Positions 40,810 through 51,887 are shown, counted from the first letter of the stretch. The stretch is 53,328 nucleotides of DNA from an uncultured Prochlorococcus sp. (GCA_902538225.1 CACBEF010000006.1:1-53328), one strand, 5' to 3'. Notes: generated by a model not told the origin, from the sequence alone. Numbers and translations are program-made.

Positions 40810-41265
40810 ATGCAAGAAATATCTCTAATCAAACATGCCAAAGGAGCTTTAGGGTTAAGGGTTTTTGGATTAGGTCCTAATCTTAAACCAACAAATGGCT
40901 TAATTAAGCTAAAAAAATTACTAGATACCAATGCTTTCTGGGCAAAAAATAGAACAATTAATGATTTAAAACAATGTCTTGCTAACAGTGATGTCGTAAT
41001 AAGTCTTTGGGTTGGCAAAGAAATAGTTGGTTTTGGTAGAGCTTTAACCGATGGGATTTACCGCGGAGTACTTTGGGATATTGTTATAGATAATAATCAT
41101 CAAGGCAAAGGTTTTGGCACATTAATTTTAAAAAATCTTTTATCTTCTAAAAAAATTAAAAATACAAAAAAATTATATTTAATGACAACAAATAAAAAAT
41201 TGTTTTATTCTCAATTTGATTTTAAAGAAGTTACTTCTCAAAATTTATTGATTCGTGAAATATAA
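40810..41265 (+). CDS. GNAT-family N-acetyltransferase
   Basis: A 151-residue acetyl-CoA-dependent transferase. The acetyl-CoA motif A is clear: LWDIVIDNNHQGKGFGTLIL at about residues 93-112, preceded by the beta strand ISLWVGKEIVGFGRALTDGI. Length matches a single-domain GNAT. The acceptor (amino acid, peptide, antibiotic or protein) cannot be inferred. It is transcribed alone, divergent from secA over 173 bases that contain only a 19-codon micro-frame and the secA motif, and converges on an NTF2-like gene. Confidence 0.9.
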   Translation: MQEISLIKHAKGALGLRVFGLGPNLKPTNGLIKLKKLLDTNAFWAKNRTINDLKQCLANSDVVISLWVGKEIVGFGRALTDGIYRGVLWDIVIDNNHQGKGFGTLILKNLLSSKKIKNTKKLYLMTTNKKLFYSQFDFKEVTSQNLLIREI

Positions 41266-41270
41266 AGCAC

Positions 41271-41290
41271 TTTGTTTTTAAAGAAACAAA
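41271..41290. terminator. possible bidirectional terminator hairpin
   Basis: TTTGTTT and AAACAAA form a 7-bp stem with a 6-base loop between the convergent GNAT and NTF2-like genes, 6 bases after the first stop. It has U-rich arms in both directions but little G-C, so it is only a candidate. Confidence 0.3.
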
Positions 41291-41291
41291 A

Positions 41292-41723
41292 TCAAGATAC
41301 AAATTTACTATAAAGCCATCTTATAAAAGGTCCTAAAATAGGAACTGGTCCAAAAGTTGGTCCGCAAAAATCAAAGTAATCTCTGTGCTCTTTGATTAAT
41401 CCATTTTCACCAAATAATAAACGAGTAGTTCCAGGATAAATAAATTCTTTACCCATAATTTTCAAACCCATTGTCCATTCAACAAATCCACAATCCCCAG
41501 TTATGGAAATTGCATGAGTTTCTAAAAAAACATCATCACATCTTTTAACTAGCTTTTCTTGAGCTTTAACATAAGAATCTAATCCCTCTGTTTCCTGAGT
41601 TGGGTCTGTAAAAATAACATTCTCATTATAAAATTCAGCCCATTTTTGTTTTGTTGGTGCATCCTTACCATAAGGTTTAGTAAATAATCCCTTTAAATCA
41701 TCAATAGAAATTACTCTTTTCAT
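41292..41723 (-). CDS. SnoaL/NTF2-like protein
   Basis: A 143-residue protein with the cone-shaped NTF2-like pattern: an N-terminal helix ending KQKWAEFYNENVIFTDPTQE, then ETEGLDSYVKAQEKLVKRCD, strands through ITGDCGFVEWTMGLKIMGKE, and GTTRLLFGENGLIKEHRDYF, the usual last strands of SnoaL-like proteins. Members range from small enzymes to binding proteins, and no active site can be named. It is preceded by the tRNA-Gly gene on the same strand (46-base gap). Confidence 0.8.
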   Translation of the reverse strand: MKRVISIDDLKGLFTKPYGKDAPTKQKWAEFYNENVIFTDPTQETEGLDSYVKAQEKLVKRCDDVFLETHAISITGDCGFVEWTMGLKIMGKEFIYPGTTRLLFGENGLIKEHRDYFDFCGPTFGPVPILGPFIRWLYSKFVS

Positions 41724-41768
41724 TACGAAATTTTTATTAAGAATATCTTAAAAGATACAAACATTGAA

Positions 41769-41840
41769 AGCGGATGAAGAGATTCGAACTCTCGACATTC
41801 TCCTTGGCAAGGAGATGCTCTACCACTGAGCTACATCCGC
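41769..41840 (-). tRNA. tRNA-Gly (anticodon GCC)
   Basis: The minus strand forms a full cloverleaf. Acceptor arms GCGGATG and CATCCGC pair perfectly with discriminator U, the D arm has TAGCTCAGTGGTAGAGCA, and the anticodon stem TCTCC/GGAGA holds TTGCCAA with anticodon GCC. The T arm has GAGTTCGAATCTC. No CCA is encoded. It reads GGC and GGU codons. Confidence 0.98.
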
Positions 41841-41901
41841 ATAACTTTTTTATTTTATCTCAAAGAAGGGATCAATGATAAAAATAATTAAATTTTTTCA
41901 A

Positions 41902-42378
41902 TTAATTTAAATTTTTAATTAAGGATCCCATCTCAATTGCTTGTAAAGCATAATTCCAACCAAGATTATTTTTAATCCCTGCTCTTTCTAAAGCCTGCTG
42001 CATAGTATCAGTAGTTAAAACTCCAAAAATAATTGGAACATTATTTTCATTTGAAACTTGCGAAATACCCTTGCTCGCCTCAGATATAACTACATCATAG
42101 TGAGAAGTTTCACCACGAATCACTGCCCCAAGAGCAATTACAACGTCATAACTCTTTTTTTTCATGAGAGTTTTAGCTGCAATTGGTAATTCGAATGAAC
42201 CAGGAACCCAAACTATATCTAATTGATTGCTTAATTCAGAAGTATCTAAACCATGTCTTTTTAAACAATCAAGACAACCAGATAGAATTTTATTTGTAAT
42301 TAAATCATTAAATCTTGCTATTACAATCCCAACTTTTAAAGTAGAGGCATTAGTAAAAGAACCCTCAAAAATAGCCAT
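41902..42378 (-). CDS. ribH: 6,7-dimethyl-8-ribityllumazine synthase
   Basis: The penultimate enzyme of riboflavin synthesis. The 158-residue protein shows all lumazine synthase blocks: [20 protein letters not shown] near the N-terminus, [20 protein letters not shown] near residue 55, [20 protein letters not shown] with the catalytic His at about residue 93, and [20 protein letters not shown]. It is 49 bases downstream of psbZ and precedes tRNA-Gly on the same strand. Confidence 0.98.
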   Translation of the reverse strand: MAIFEGSFTNASTLKVGIVIARFNDLITNKILSGCLDCLKRHGLDTSELSNQLDIVWVPGSFELPIAAKTLMKKKSYDVVIALGAVIRGETSHYDVVISEASKGISQVSNENNVPIIFGVLTTDTMQQALERAGIKNNLGWNYALQAIEMGSLIKNLN

Positions 42379-42427
42379 TAAATTTTTCTTAGATATGTTA
42401 ATAGACTCTCACGAAAAGGTATTAAGT

Positions 42428-42625
42428 TCAAACTAATGAAGAAACTATCCCTGTAACAAAGACCAAAACAACCCAAACAGCCGCAATAGAATAAATTTTT
42501 CTCCTACTTTCTCGCTGTCCTTCCTCTGTAGAAGGTTGAGTTACATATAAAACGGGTACTCCAACTACCGCAATTAAAGAAGCAAATAATAGAGCATTTA
42601 CGAAGAAAAAGTTAACAGCCTGCAT
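42428..42625 (-). CDS. psbZ: photosystem II protein PsbZ
   Basis: A 65-residue photosystem II subunit (Ycf9) with two transmembrane helices, about residues 4-27 and 42-63, joined by the loop TQPSTEEGQRESRRKIYS. It stabilises the contact between the core and its antenna in studied systems. The start ATG and the MQAVNFFFVNALLFASLIAV opening match the family. It has its own candidate promoter (next entry) and ribH follows, divergent from mutS. Confidence 0.96.
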   Translation of the reverse strand: MQAVNFFFVNALLFASLIAVVGVPVLYVTQPSTEEGQRESRRKIYSIAAVWVVLVFVTGIVSSLV

Positions 42626-42647
42626 AATTCAGTCTTAGGTTATAAAT

Positions 42648-42653
42648 ATTATA
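42648..42653 (-). promoter_or_regulatory. candidate -10 element of psbZ
   Basis: The minus strand has a consensus TATAAT 22 bases before the psbZ ATG, within repeated ATAAATA units. No TTGACA-like -35 box sits 17 bases upstream, which is common for picocyanobacterial promoters. Confidence 0.45.
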
Positions 42654-42765
42654 AATACTATAATCTCATGAAAATGATAATTTTTAGAGAAAATTTACAT
42701 ACTTTAGCCACTTTAAATGCAAAAAAAAAATTTCTACCTAATATCTATTTAGGAATTAAAAAAGT

Positions 42766-45507
42766 ATGCAAGAAGATACGATAATCCAAAAGAATTTATT
42801 TGCGATTGGTGATGATAATAATGAGCAAAAAGAAATAACAAAAATTCCAGAGGATTTATCTTTGGAAGATTTAAAAAAAGAATCCCAAAAAAGACCCAGA
42901 CAAAGAAAAAATTCAACTAATTTAATAAATCAATTCAAGACTGATTTAATTTCAAATAGCAAAAATGTTTGCATAAATGAAGAATCTTATAGCTATAAAA
43001 CAGTTTCAAAATTTAAATTAACTCCTGTAATGAAGCATTATGTAACTCTAAAAGAAGAAAATAAAGATAGGTTATTACTATATAGATTAGGAGATTTTTT
43101 TGAATGTTTTTTTGAGGACGCTGTATTAATATCTAACCTTTTAGAAATAACGCTTACCAGTAAAGATGCTGGCAAAGAGATTGGTAAGATCCCTATGGCA
43201 GGGGTTCCCCATCATGCAATGGAGAGATACTGTGCTGATTTAATTAAAAAAAATTATTCTGTGGTTATATGCGATCAATTAGAAAAAAGTTCTGGAAATT
43301 ATGGGACTCCAATTAAAAGAGGAATAACAAGAATAATTACTCCTGGAACCGTAATTGAAGAGGGGATGTTGATAGCAAAGAAAAATAATTGGATTACTGC
43401 TATTTACTTATCCGAAGAAAACTCAGATGAATCTTATGAATGGGGTATATCAAAAGCTGATGTAAGCACAGGAGAATTAATAACTTTAGAAGGCCAATCT
43501 CTGTCAAAACTATTTGATGAAATTATTAAATTAGATTCTTCAGAAATCATTGTGGCAAGCAATGCAGTAAGAAATTTATTAATTAAAGGAAATAGTCAAA
43601 TTACATATACTATTTCTCAAGAGACTAATTTTGGAATTAATGAAGCAAATTATCTAATAAAAAATTATTTCCAAATTGCTAACCTAGAGGGAATAGGACT
43701 TAAAAATTTAAACAACGCAACTAGATCTCTTGGAGGTTTATTAAATTATTTAGAAAAAATTAATCCTTCAAATTTAGATAAAGATTCTTCTTTAAAAATC
43801 TCATTAGACTTTCCACAAATCCAATATGGTCATAACAAATTAATTATTGATTATCAAACTCAAAAAAACTTAGAAATCAAAAATACACAACGAGAAAACA
43901 ATTATGTAGGTTCGCTACTATGGAGTATTGATAGAACTTATACTTGCATGGGTGCAAGGTGTTTAAGAAGGTGGATAGATTCACCACTATTAAACGTTAA
44001 TGAAATTTATAAAAGACAAAATATAATTACAAACTTTGTTGAATCTAAACAATTACGTACAGATACCCAAAATTTACTTAGAGCAATGGGGGATTTAGAA
44101 AGACTTGCAGGTAGAGCTTGTGCAGGTCATGCAAGTCCCAGAGACTTAATTGCAATATCTGAAGGTTTAAAAAAATTGCCTAGACTAAAATCCATAATAG
44201 AATTATTTAAATATGATCTCCCAGATTGGACTGATCAATTAAAAAATATTGATGAAGAACTCTTAGAATTAGCCGATACTATAAGTTTTAAACTAATAGA
44301 AAATCCTCCTCTAAATATTAGTGAAGGAGGCATGATCCACGATGGTGTTGACAATATCTTAGATGGTTTACGCAATTTAATGGATGACTACTCTGAATGG
44401 CTCAATAAAGAGGAATTAAAAGAAAGGAAAATTAGCAAAATTTCAAACCTAAAAATTCAATTTCATAAAAATTTTGGTTATTACATTTCTATAAATAAGT
44501 CAAAAGTTAATTTAGCTCCACAACATTGGATCAAAAGGCAAACACTTACTAATGAAGAAAGGTATATCACTTCAGAAATTAAAAATAAAGAAAATAAGAT
44601 TTTCCAAATAAAAAGTAGAGCTTCATCAAAAGAATATGAAATTTTCTGCGAATTAAGAAATATAGTTGCTGAAAAAACAAAACAAATAAGATCAATCGCA
44701 AAATCTATAGCATCTCTTGATGCACTGCTTGGTTTATCAATTACTTCAGTAGAAAACAATTTTATAAAACCTTTATTAATACCAATAAATGATTCAATGA
44801 CAAAAAATAGTACAAAAATTATCGCAGGAAGAAATCCAATTGTAGAGCAATTGTTAAGTGATAAAAAATTTGTAGCAAACGATATCTCTTTTAAGGATAC
44901 TCAAAAATTAATTATATTAACCGGTCCCAATGCAAGCGGAAAAAGTTGCTTTATAAGACAACTTGGTTTAATACAAATTCTCACACAAATTGGGAGCTTT
45001 GTTCCTGCTAATAATGCTGAAATCAAGATTGCAGATAGGATTTTCACAAGAATTGGGGCAGTTGATGATCAATCATCTGGACAATCAACATTTATGGTAG
45101 AAATGTCTGAAACTGCATCAATTCTAAATCAGGCAACTTCTAGCTCACTAGTTTTACTTGATGAGATAGGTAGAGGGACATCTACGTTTGATGGACTTTC
45201 AATAGCTTGGTCAGTAAGTGAATATCTTGCAAAAAAAATTCAATGTAATACTATTTTTGCTACGCACTATCATGAGCTTAATTATTTAAAAAATTCAAAT
45301 ACGAATATACAAAATTTTCAAGTTTTAGTAGAACAAAATAACGATCAGCTAATTTTTAGCCACAGGATTGTTAAAGGGGGCTCAAACAAAAGCTATGGCA
45401 TAGAAGCAGCTAAATTAGCAGGAGTTCCAAAAGAAGTTATAGAAAAAGCAAAATCAATTTTAAATTCTTTAGAAGAAAATAACAACTTAAATTATGATAT
45501 TAATTAG
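42766..45507 (+). CDS. mutS: DNA mismatch repair protein MutS
   Basis: The mismatch recognition ATPase. The 913-residue protein carries the mismatch-binding domain with [18 protein letters not shown] near residue 109, in which the Phe-x-Glu mismatch-probing motif is kept (FFE), and the ATPase domain with Walker [10 protein letters not shown] near 719, [17 protein letters not shown] near 803 and the ATHYHEL stretch. About 80 residues of charged sequence precede the first domain ([20 protein letters not shown]), an extension not seen in E. coli. It starts at ATG 42766; a small CCTAA/TTAGG hairpin overlaps the AGGA upstream. It is divergent from psbZ. Confidence 0.98.
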   Translation: MQEDTIIQKNLFAIGDDNNEQKEITKIPEDLSLEDLKKESQKRPRQRKNSTNLINQFKTDLISNSKNVCINEESYSYKTVSKFKLTPVMKHYVTLKEENKDRLLLYRLGDFFECFFEDAVLISNLLEITLTSKDAGKEIGKIPMAGVPHHAMERYCADLIKKNYSVVICDQLEKSSGNYGTPIKRGITRIITPGTVIEEGMLIAKKNNWITAIYLSEENSDESYEWGISKADVSTGELITLEGQSLSKLFDEIIKLDSSEIIVASNAVRNLLIKGNSQITYTISQETNFGINEANYLIKNYFQIANLEGIGLKNLNNATRSLGGLLNYLEKINPSNLDKDSSLKISLDFPQIQYGHNKLIIDYQTQKNLEIKNTQRENNYVGSLLWSIDRTYTCMGARCLRRWIDSPLLNVNEIYKRQNIITNFVESKQLRTDTQNLLRAMGDLERLAGRACAGHASPRDLIAISEGLKKLPRLKSIIELFKYDLPDWTDQLKNIDEELLELADTISFKLIENPPLNISEGGMIHDGVDNILDGLRNLMDDYSEWLNKEELKERKISKISNLKIQFHKNFGYYISINKSKVNLAPQHWIKRQTLTNEERYITSEIKNKENKIFQIKSRASSKEYEIFCELRNIVAEKTKQIRSIAKSIASLDALLGLSITSVENNFIKPLLIPINDSMTKNSTKIIAGRNPIVEQLLSDKKFVANDISFKDTQKLIILTGPNASGKSCFIRQLGLIQILTQIGSFVPANNAEIKIADRIFTRIGAVDDQSSGQSTFMVEMSETASILNQATSSSLVLLDEIGRGTSTFDGLSIAWSVSEYLAKKIQCNTIFATHYHELNYLKNSNTNIQNFQVLVEQNNDQLIFSHRIVKGGSNKSYGIEAAKLAGVPKEVIEKAKSILNSLEENNNLNYDIN

Positions 45508-45537
45508 ATTTTTGACATTTTATAAAATAAATACTTT

Positions 45538-46161
45538 TTAAATAGTTTCCCTCAATAAGGCGTTAACCGCAGCAGCTGCCATGGCAGCACCTCCTCTAGT
45601 TGAATTCAAAACAATTCTAGGAAGATCGGTAGAAATTAGTTTGTTTTTGCTTTTCTCTACTCCAATAAATCCAACAGGCATTCCGATAATTAAACTAGGT
45701 AAATCTTTTCCATTCTCTAAAATATCAATTAAATAAGTTAACGCTGTAGGCGAACTGCCAATTACTACAATAGGTGATTTGGTTCCAGAATTCATACCGG
45801 ATAACTCCTTCCAACCTTCACTTAAGCCATATGCAGTTTTAGTTAAGTTTGTATGTTTATTTTTTCCAAACCACATTCTTGCGGTGAACACTTTATTCCT
45901 AGTGGTATTTTCTGCCATGGATTTTATTGCTGCTGCAGCCATATCAGTATCAGTCAAAATCGGAGCACCATTTTTAAGTGCCTGAAGCCCTTTTTCGCAA
46001 GCACCTTCACTAAAATTTAAAAGATTTTGAACTGAAAAATCTCCTGAAGTATGGACTAATCTCTCTAACACTTTTTTTTCCAAATAATTTAGATCATTGG
46101 CTAATAAATGAGATCTTATGAATCTGATACTTTCCAAAAAAATTGGATGATCTACTACCAT
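45538..46161 (-). CDS. cobH: precorrin-8X methylmutase
   Basis: The enzyme moves a methyl group from C11 to C12 in cobalamin ring synthesis. The 207-residue product has catalytic H37 in RLVHTSGDFS, and GAPILTDTDMAAAAI, VVIGSSPTALTYL, GMPVGFIGVEKSKNKL and TRGGAAMAAAAVNALL, the full set of family blocks. It could also be named CbiC, the anaerobic-pathway form; cyanobacterial members are usually called CobH/CbiC. It stands alone between convergent mutS and divergent holA. Confidence 0.96.
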   Translation of the reverse strand: MVVDHPIFLESIRFIRSHLLANDLNYLEKKVLERLVHTSGDFSVQNLLNFSEGACEKGLQALKNGAPILTDTDMAAAAIKSMAENTTRNKVFTARMWFGKNKHTNLTKTAYGLSEGWKELSGMNSGTKSPIVVIGSSPTALTYLIDILENGKDLPSLIIGMPVGFIGVEKSKNKLISTDLPRIVLNSTRGGAAMAAAAVNALLRETI

Positions 46162-46219
46162 TAAATTTAATTTGTGTTAGAAGTAATCATAGTTAATATA
46201 TGGTTTTTATTGAGCTATT

Positions 46220-47221
46220 ATGCCAATACAAATATTATGGGGTAATGATTTAAAAGCTCAAAATACATTTATTCAAAAATTAATTGATAAGGAAGTATCA
46301 AAAGAATGGAAAGAAATAAATGTAACAAATTTAAATGGAGATGATGATGAGCAAGTCAATAAAGCTTTTGATGAAGTTCTTACACCTCCTTTTGGAGAGG
46401 GATACAGAATAGTTACATTGAAAAATAATCCAATTTTTACTGCCAAAAATGAGGATCTAAGAACTAAATTTGAAAAAATTTATGACAATATTCCGCAAAA
46501 TACCTATTTCATTTTACAAAATACAAAAAAACCAGACTCAAGACTAAAGAGTACTAAATTTTTACAAAAACTTATCAAAAATAATTTAGCTAAAGAAAAG
46601 TCATTTTCTTTACCAGAAATCTGGGACTATGAGGGACAAAAAAGATTTTTAGAAGATGCAGCAAATGAAATGAATATCAAAATTGATAAAAATGCAGCTG
46701 AATTAATAATTGATTCAGTTGGTAATGATAGCTTTAAACTAATAAATGAATTAGCCAAAGCAAAAACATACCTTTCTGCAGTATCAAGTGATTCGAATTC
46801 ACAACTTTTTCTTAAAAGTATTGATGTAAAAAAAATATTTAGTGATCATCAATCCAATATTTTCAAAATCATTGATCTTCTCTTACAAAAAAATATTAAT
46901 GAAAGCCTCATTGAAATAAATTATTCCTTACAGAAAGGAGAACCTGCTTTAAGACTAAATGCAGGTTTAATTAGTCAAATAAGAATTCATACAATTATAA
47001 AATTAGCAATTAATTCAGGTAAAGATAATGCAGAAAAGATTTGTAATCTTGCAGGCATTTCTAATCCAAAAAGAATTTTTTTTATTCGAAGAAAAGTCAA
47101 AAATGTATCTCAAGAATATTTAATTAATTTGATGAGTAACTTACTAGATATTGAATCATTACTAAAACAAGGTAATAATCCTATAAATGTTTTTACAGAG
47201 AAATTAATTAATTTAAGTTAA
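46220..47221 (+). CDS. holA: DNA polymerase III subunit delta
   Basis: The delta subunit opens the beta sliding clamp in the clamp loader. The 333-residue protein shows the DNA_pol3_delta pattern: IQILWGNDLKAQNTFIQKLI at the start, LTPPFGEGYRIVTLKNNPIF, NTYFILQNTKKPDSRLKSTK, and DSVGNDSFKLINELAKAKTY near 170. It lacks an ATP-binding P-loop, as expected for delta. It is 39 bases before lysC on the same strand. The call is by pattern and is good but less certain than for well-conserved enzymes. Confidence 0.9.
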   Translation: MPIQILWGNDLKAQNTFIQKLIDKEVSKEWKEINVTNLNGDDDEQVNKAFDEVLTPPFGEGYRIVTLKNNPIFTAKNEDLRTKFEKIYDNIPQNTYFILQNTKKPDSRLKSTKFLQKLIKNNLAKEKSFSLPEIWDYEGQKRFLEDAANEMNIKIDKNAAELIIDSVGNDSFKLINELAKAKTYLSAVSSDSNSQLFLKSIDVKKIFSDHQSNIFKIIDLLLQKNINESLIEINYSLQKGEPALRLNAGLISQIRIHTIIKLAINSGKDNAEKICNLAGISNPKRIFFIRRKVKNVSQEYLINLMSNLLDIESLLKQGNNPINVFTEKLINLS

Positions 47222-47260
47222 CCAAATTATAAGTTTAAGAATTTACATTATGATTTAGAT

Positions 47261-49021
47261 ATGGCTTTACTAGTAAAAAAATTTGGCGGTACTTCTGTAG
47301 GTGATATTAAAAAAATTAAAAATATTGCAAGTAGCATCTGTCAAAGTAAAGAAGCAGGAAATGAAATTGTCGTAGTTGTCTCTGCAATGGGGCAAACTAC
47401 AGATGATTTAAATTGTTTAGCGGAATCAATTAGTAAAAATCCTAATCGAAGAGAATTGGATATGCTTCTCTCAACTGGAGAGCAAGTAACCATAGCTCTT
47501 CTCTCAATGGCATTAAACGAATACGGAATATCGGCAATTTCAATGACCGGTAGCCAGGTTGGAATTATTACTGAATCAATTCATGGGAAAGCGAGAATTC
47601 TAGATATTAAAACAGAAAGGATCCAAAATTATATAAATCAGGGTTTTGTAGTAGTAGTGGCTGGATTTCAAGGAACAACATTAAGCCATACGGGTTCAAT
47701 GGAAATTACAACTTTGGGTAGAGGTGGTTCAGATACTTCCGCAGTAGCTTTATCAACAGCTTTAGGAGCTGAGACGTGCGAAATTTATACAGACGTTCCA
47801 GGTGTTCTTACTACTGATCCAAGAATTGTTCCTAATGCAAAACTCTTAGATGAAATTAGCTGCGAGGAAATGCTTGAACTTGCAAGTGTCGGTGCTTCAG
47901 TTCTGCATCCAAGAGCAGTAGAAATTGCTCGCAATTATGGAATTAAATTGTGTGTCAAATCAAGCCAAAGTGACTCAAGTGGGACTCTCCTAGAAAGTCA
48001 AATCCAACCTCTCCCGCTAAAAAGAGGGAGCTTAGAATTAACAAAAACAGTCAATAGTCTTGAGGTATTAGAAAACCAAGCAGTATTCAGTCTCTCAAAT
48101 ATTCCTGATAGGCCTGGGATTGCTGCACAAATATTTGAAAAACTTTCAGAAGCAAGTATTAGTGTAGATTTAATAATACAAGCGACAAATGATGGAAATA
48201 AAAACGATATTACATTTACTGTTAGTGAATTAGAAGTTAAAAAGACTGCAGAACAATGTGAACTTATAACTAGTCAATTAGGAGGAGAATATAACTTAAA
48301 AACAAACATGACTAAATTAAGTATTCAAGGAGCAGGCATTATGGGCAGACCTAGTGTTTCAGCTGATTTATTTGATACTTTATCTCAAGCGAATATAAAT
48401 GTCAGGTTAATAGCTACTAGTGAAATTAAAGTTAGCTGTGTAATTGAAATCAATAATATACCAAAAGCTATTAGATTTGTTGCTGAGAAATTTAAGTTAT
48501 CCGATACACAAATATTTGTTAATCCAATCAATGAAAAACAAGATCAACCTGAAGTAAGAGGAATTGCATTAGATAAAAACCAAGTTCAAGTAAGTTTTCG
48601 AAAACTGCCTGATCGTCCAGGTGTAGCAGCATCGATATGTTTAGCATTAGCTGAAAATAATTTACTTATCGATACTATCGTTCAGTCTGAAAGAATTTCC
48701 TCTTTAAAAACTAAGGATATTAGTCTTACAATGAATAAACAAGATAGAGAAAAAGCTAACTTAGTTTTTGAGGCCTTAACAAAAAAATTACCCGGATCAT
48801 ACATTGAAGATGGCCCTGCTATAGCCAAAGTAAGTACTGTAGGAGCGGGAATGGCATTTAAGGTTGGAACGGCTGGAAAAATATTTAGAGCATTGGCTGA
48901 CCAAAATATCAATATTGAAATGATTGCCACTAGTGAAATCAGGACTTCATGTATTGTCTTAGAAAAAGATTGTGACAAAGCAGTTAATGCGATTCATAAT
49001 CATTTCGAATTAGAAAAATAA
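47261..49021 (+). CDS. lysC: aspartate kinase
   Basis: The first enzyme of lysine, threonine and methionine synthesis. The 586-residue protein has the kinase domain (VKKFGGTSVGD at 5-15, TTLGRGGSDTSAVALS near 151, DVPGVLTTDPRIVPNAKLLD near 182) and then four ACT regulatory domains in two pairs, about residues 270-430 and 440-586; the repeated NINVRLIATSEIKVSC and NINIEMIATSEIRTSC units are plain. Four ACT domains are the cyanobacterial form, which binds both lysine and threonine for concerted inhibition. A TATGAT box 13 bases before the ATG suggests it may also have its own promoter. Confidence 0.98.
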   Translation: MALLVKKFGGTSVGDIKKIKNIASSICQSKEAGNEIVVVVSAMGQTTDDLNCLAESISKNPNRRELDMLLSTGEQVTIALLSMALNEYGISAISMTGSQVGIITESIHGKARILDIKTERIQNYINQGFVVVVAGFQGTTLSHTGSMEITTLGRGGSDTSAVALSTALGAETCEIYTDVPGVLTTDPRIVPNAKLLDEISCEEMLELASVGASVLHPRAVEIARNYGIKLCVKSSQSDSSGTLLESQIQPLPLKRGSLELTKTVNSLEVLENQAVFSLSNIPDRPGIAAQIFEKLSEASISVDLIIQATNDGNKNDITFTVSELEVKKTAEQCELITSQLGGEYNLKTNMTKLSIQGAGIMGRPSVSADLFDTLSQANINVRLIATSEIKVSCVIEINNIPKAIRFVAEKFKLSDTQIFVNPINEKQDQPEVRGIALDKNQVQVSFRKLPDRPGVAASICLALAENNLLIDTIVQSERISSLKTKDISLTMNKQDREKANLVFEALTKKLPGSYIEDGPAIAKVSTVGAGMAFKVGTAGKIFRALADQNINIEMIATSEIRTSCIVLEKDCDKAVNAIHNHFELEK

Positions 49022-49028
49022 GTTCTTT

Positions 49029-51068
49029 TTAATTATTTCTTGCCAATTTTTGTCTTAATTTTTTGATTCTATCCCTCAAATTTGCTGCTTCTTCAAAATT
49101 TAAATCTTTTGCAGCATCTTTCATTTTAATTTCTAACTTCTCTATTAAGTCAGGCAATTCTTCGAGCATACATTGATTATCACTGGAACTTAGAATTGCG
49201 TCAGTTTTGTTATTAACTATATTTATTAAATCTTTAGATAAACCACCAGCATCTAGCTTTCTGGAAAGTTCTAGAAAAGATAATATTGAATTTTCTATTT
49301 TTTTGCCTGCAGGTTTTGGAGTAATACCATTGACTTGGTTATATTGTTTTTGAATAGTTCTTCTTCTTTCAGTTTCAGATATTGCTCTTTTCATTGAATC
49401 TGTGAAGTTATCTGCATAAAGCAAGGCAACACCTTCAACATGTCTTGCAGCTCTTCCTATTGTTTGAATCAATGACCTTTCAGCCCTGAGAAAACCTTCT
49501 TTATCAGCATCTAAAATGGCAACTAAGGATACTTCAGGAAGATCTAGTCCCTCTCTTAATAAATTAACTCCTACCAAAACATCATATTCACCCATTCTGA
49601 GGTCTTGAATAATTTCAATTCTTTCAATTGAATGGATTTCGGAATGCAAATATCTAACTCTTACTTTATTTTCAGATAAAAAATCAGTTAGATCTTCAGC
49701 CATTCTCTTAGTAAGTGTTGTCACTAGTACTCGTTGATTCTTTTCAGCTCTAATTCTTATTTCAGATAACAGATCTTCTATTTGGCCCTCACTAGGTCTT
49801 ACATCAATTACAGGATCTAATACCCCAGTTGGTCTTATAACTTGCTCAATAAATTCACCATCACATTGATCTAATTCCCATTGACCCGGAGTTGCACTTA
49901 TAAATAATGTCTGTTTTGATTTTTCCCAAAACTCTTCACATTTTAAAGGTCTATTATCTGCAGCACTGGGCAATCTAAAACCATGATCTATTAAAACTTT
50001 TTTTCTAGATTGATCACCGTTGTACATCGCATGAAGTTGAGGACATGTTACATGACTCTCATCAACAACCAACAACCAATCTTTGGGAAAGTAATCTATT
50101 AAGCATTCTGGCGGTGAACCCTCCTCCCTGCCTGATAAATGACGAGCATAATTCTCAACTCCATTGCAATAACCAACCTCTTTGAGCATTTCTAAATCAT
50201 ATTTTGTGCGTTGTTCTAGACGTTGCGCCTCTAATAATTTTCCTTCGTATGTAAATTTATCTAGTTGAGTTTTTAATTCACTTCTAATTGCACTTATTGC
50301 ACTCTCAAGTCTTTCTTTTGGGGTCACAAAATGCTTTGCTGGGTAAACGCTAACTTGTTCCAAACTTTCAAGTATTTCTCCTGTAGTAGGGTCAACATAT
50401 CTAATAGCTTCGACTTCATCACCAAATAATTCGATTCTAATTAATCTATCCTCATAAGCTGGACCGATTTCTAAAACATCACCTTTAATTCTGAATCTAC
50501 CTCTAGTAATTTCAATATCATTTCTAGTATATTGATTTTCAACGAGAGACCTCAAAGAAGAACGGAGATTTATTGATTTTCCCACTTCAAATTTAACTGC
50601 AGCTTTTAAATACTCACTCGGTATACCAAGACCATAAATACAACTTATTGAGGCTACAACAATTACATCTTTTCTCTCAAATAATGAGCGTGTTGCAGAA
50701 TGCCTAAGCATATCTATTTCTTCATTAATTGAAGCAGTTTTGGCTATGTAAGTATCACTTACTGGTACATAAGCTTCAGGTTGATAATAATCGTAGTAAG
50801 AAATGAAGTACTCAACAGCATTTTTTGGAAAAAATTCCCTTAATTCATTACATAGTTGTGCAGCTAAGGTTTTGTTATGGGCTAATACAAGTGCTGGTCT
50901 TCCTGTTTGTTGAATTACATTCGCAATAGTAAATGTTTTACCTGTTCCAGTAGCCCCTAAAAGAGTCTGAAACTCTTTACCAGTATTGACGCCTTTAACT
51001 AATTTTTTAATAGCTTCTGGTTGATCTCCATTTGGTTCGTAAGGAGCTTGAAGCTTATAGTTTTTCAT
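49029..51068 (-). CDS. uvrB: UvrABC system protein B
   Basis: The damage-verifying helicase of nucleotide excision repair. From ATG 51068 it has 679 residues: Walker [12 protein letters not shown] at about 36-46, the damage-probing beta hairpin [29 protein letters not shown], the second helicase half with [10 protein letters not shown], and a C-terminal UVR motif ([20 protein letters not shown]) that binds UvrC. A TTG one codon upstream is possible but unlikely. It converges on lysC with a 7-base spacer. Confidence 0.98.
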   Translation of the reverse strand: MKNYKLQAPYEPNGDQPEAIKKLVKGVNTGKEFQTLLGATGTGKTFTIANVIQQTGRPALVLAHNKTLAAQLCNELREFFPKNAVEYFISYYDYYQPEAYVPVSDTYIAKTASINEEIDMLRHSATRSLFERKDVIVVASISCIYGLGIPSEYLKAAVKFEVGKSINLRSSLRSLVENQYTRNDIEITRGRFRIKGDVLEIGPAYEDRLIRIELFGDEVEAIRYVDPTTGEILESLEQVSVYPAKHFVTPKERLESAISAIRSELKTQLDKFTYEGKLLEAQRLEQRTKYDLEMLKEVGYCNGVENYARHLSGREEGSPPECLIDYFPKDWLLVVDESHVTCPQLHAMYNGDQSRKKVLIDHGFRLPSAADNRPLKCEEFWEKSKQTLFISATPGQWELDQCDGEFIEQVIRPTGVLDPVIDVRPSEGQIEDLLSEIRIRAEKNQRVLVTTLTKRMAEDLTDFLSENKVRVRYLHSEIHSIERIEIIQDLRMGEYDVLVGVNLLREGLDLPEVSLVAILDADKEGFLRAERSLIQTIGRAARHVEGVALLYADNFTDSMKRAISETERRRTIQKQYNQVNGITPKPAGKKIENSILSFLELSRKLDAGGLSKDLINIVNNKTDAILSSSDNQCMLEELPDLIEKLEIKMKDAAKDLNFEEAANLRDRIKKLRQKLARNN

Positions 51069-51097
51069 CAACCTAGTAGCAAAAGTGTATTGCTATA

Positions 51098-51802
51098 CTA
51101 AGAAATTTTTTCTCCAATTATTGAATTTTTCAAAGATTCTTTTAAGCCCCTAACAACCGCAATCATCGATATTAAATCATCTAATTTATTAACTACAGAT
51201 CCAACTCCAACTGCTGAGGCTCCAGAGGATATTGCTAGTGGACAAGTTACTTGGCTTAATCCAGAGGCACTCATGATTGGAATATTCAGAGATTGTTTCT
51301 TAAATTCTTGATGAATAGCATAAGTAGCTGCAAGAGTTGGTACTGATTTTTCAAAAAAGCCTTGAATTCCTGAAGAGTAAGGAGTAGAACTGGTGCCACC
51401 TTCTGTTTGAATAATGTCAACACCTTCTTCCACTAGCTTTATAGCAAGATCAACTTGTTTATCAATAGGCATAGTATGAGGAACAGTTACTGATAAAGGA
51501 ACATTAGGCAATAAATCTCTCGTCTCTTTTGTAATGTTTAAAACTTTTTTATCTGAAAAATTAATGCCTTTTTCATAAAAAGTATCGTAATTTCCTATTT
51601 CAACTAATGATGCTCCTGCTTTTACAGAATCTTGAAAAGATTGAGGCACTACTGAACTAACACAAACGGGTAGTGTTGAATTCTTAAGTGCTAAATCAAC
51701 TAGTTCAGGTTTACAAGCAATATCGACAAGATCTGCACCTCCTAATGAAGCAGCCTCAACAATTATTTTCACAGATTGAACATCGAAATTAATCAGACTC
51801 AT
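51098..51802 (-). CDS. Ycf23/DUF561 protein
   Basis: A 234-residue protein of the DUF561 (Ycf23) family, found in cyanobacteria and some plastid genomes. The sequence suggests a TIM barrel: INFDVQSVKIIVEAASLGGA, PVCVSSVVPQSFQDSVKAGA, VDIIQTEGGTSSTPYSSGIQ, IMSASGLSQVTCPLAISSGA. That pattern is like the phosphate-binding barrels of thiazole or nicotinate-related enzymes, but no activity is known to me. It starts at ATG 51802 and precedes uvrB by 29 bases on the same strand. Confidence 0.88.
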   Translation of the reverse strand: MSLINFDVQSVKIIVEAASLGGADLVDIACKPELVDLALKNSTLPVCVSSVVPQSFQDSVKAGASLVEIGNYDTFYEKGINFSDKKVLNITKETRDLLPNVPLSVTVPHTMPIDKQVDLAIKLVEEGVDIIQTEGGTSSTPYSSGIQGFFEKSVPTLAATYAIHQEFKKQSLNIPIMSASGLSQVTCPLAISSGASAVGVGSVVNKLDDLISMIAVVRGLKESLKNSIIGEKIS

Positions 51803-51887
51803 TTACTTAATGAATTTATTACCCGATTGTGACATTGTTTTAATAAAACAGTGCATTTTTTAAAAAATATTATCTGAGCAACACAAA

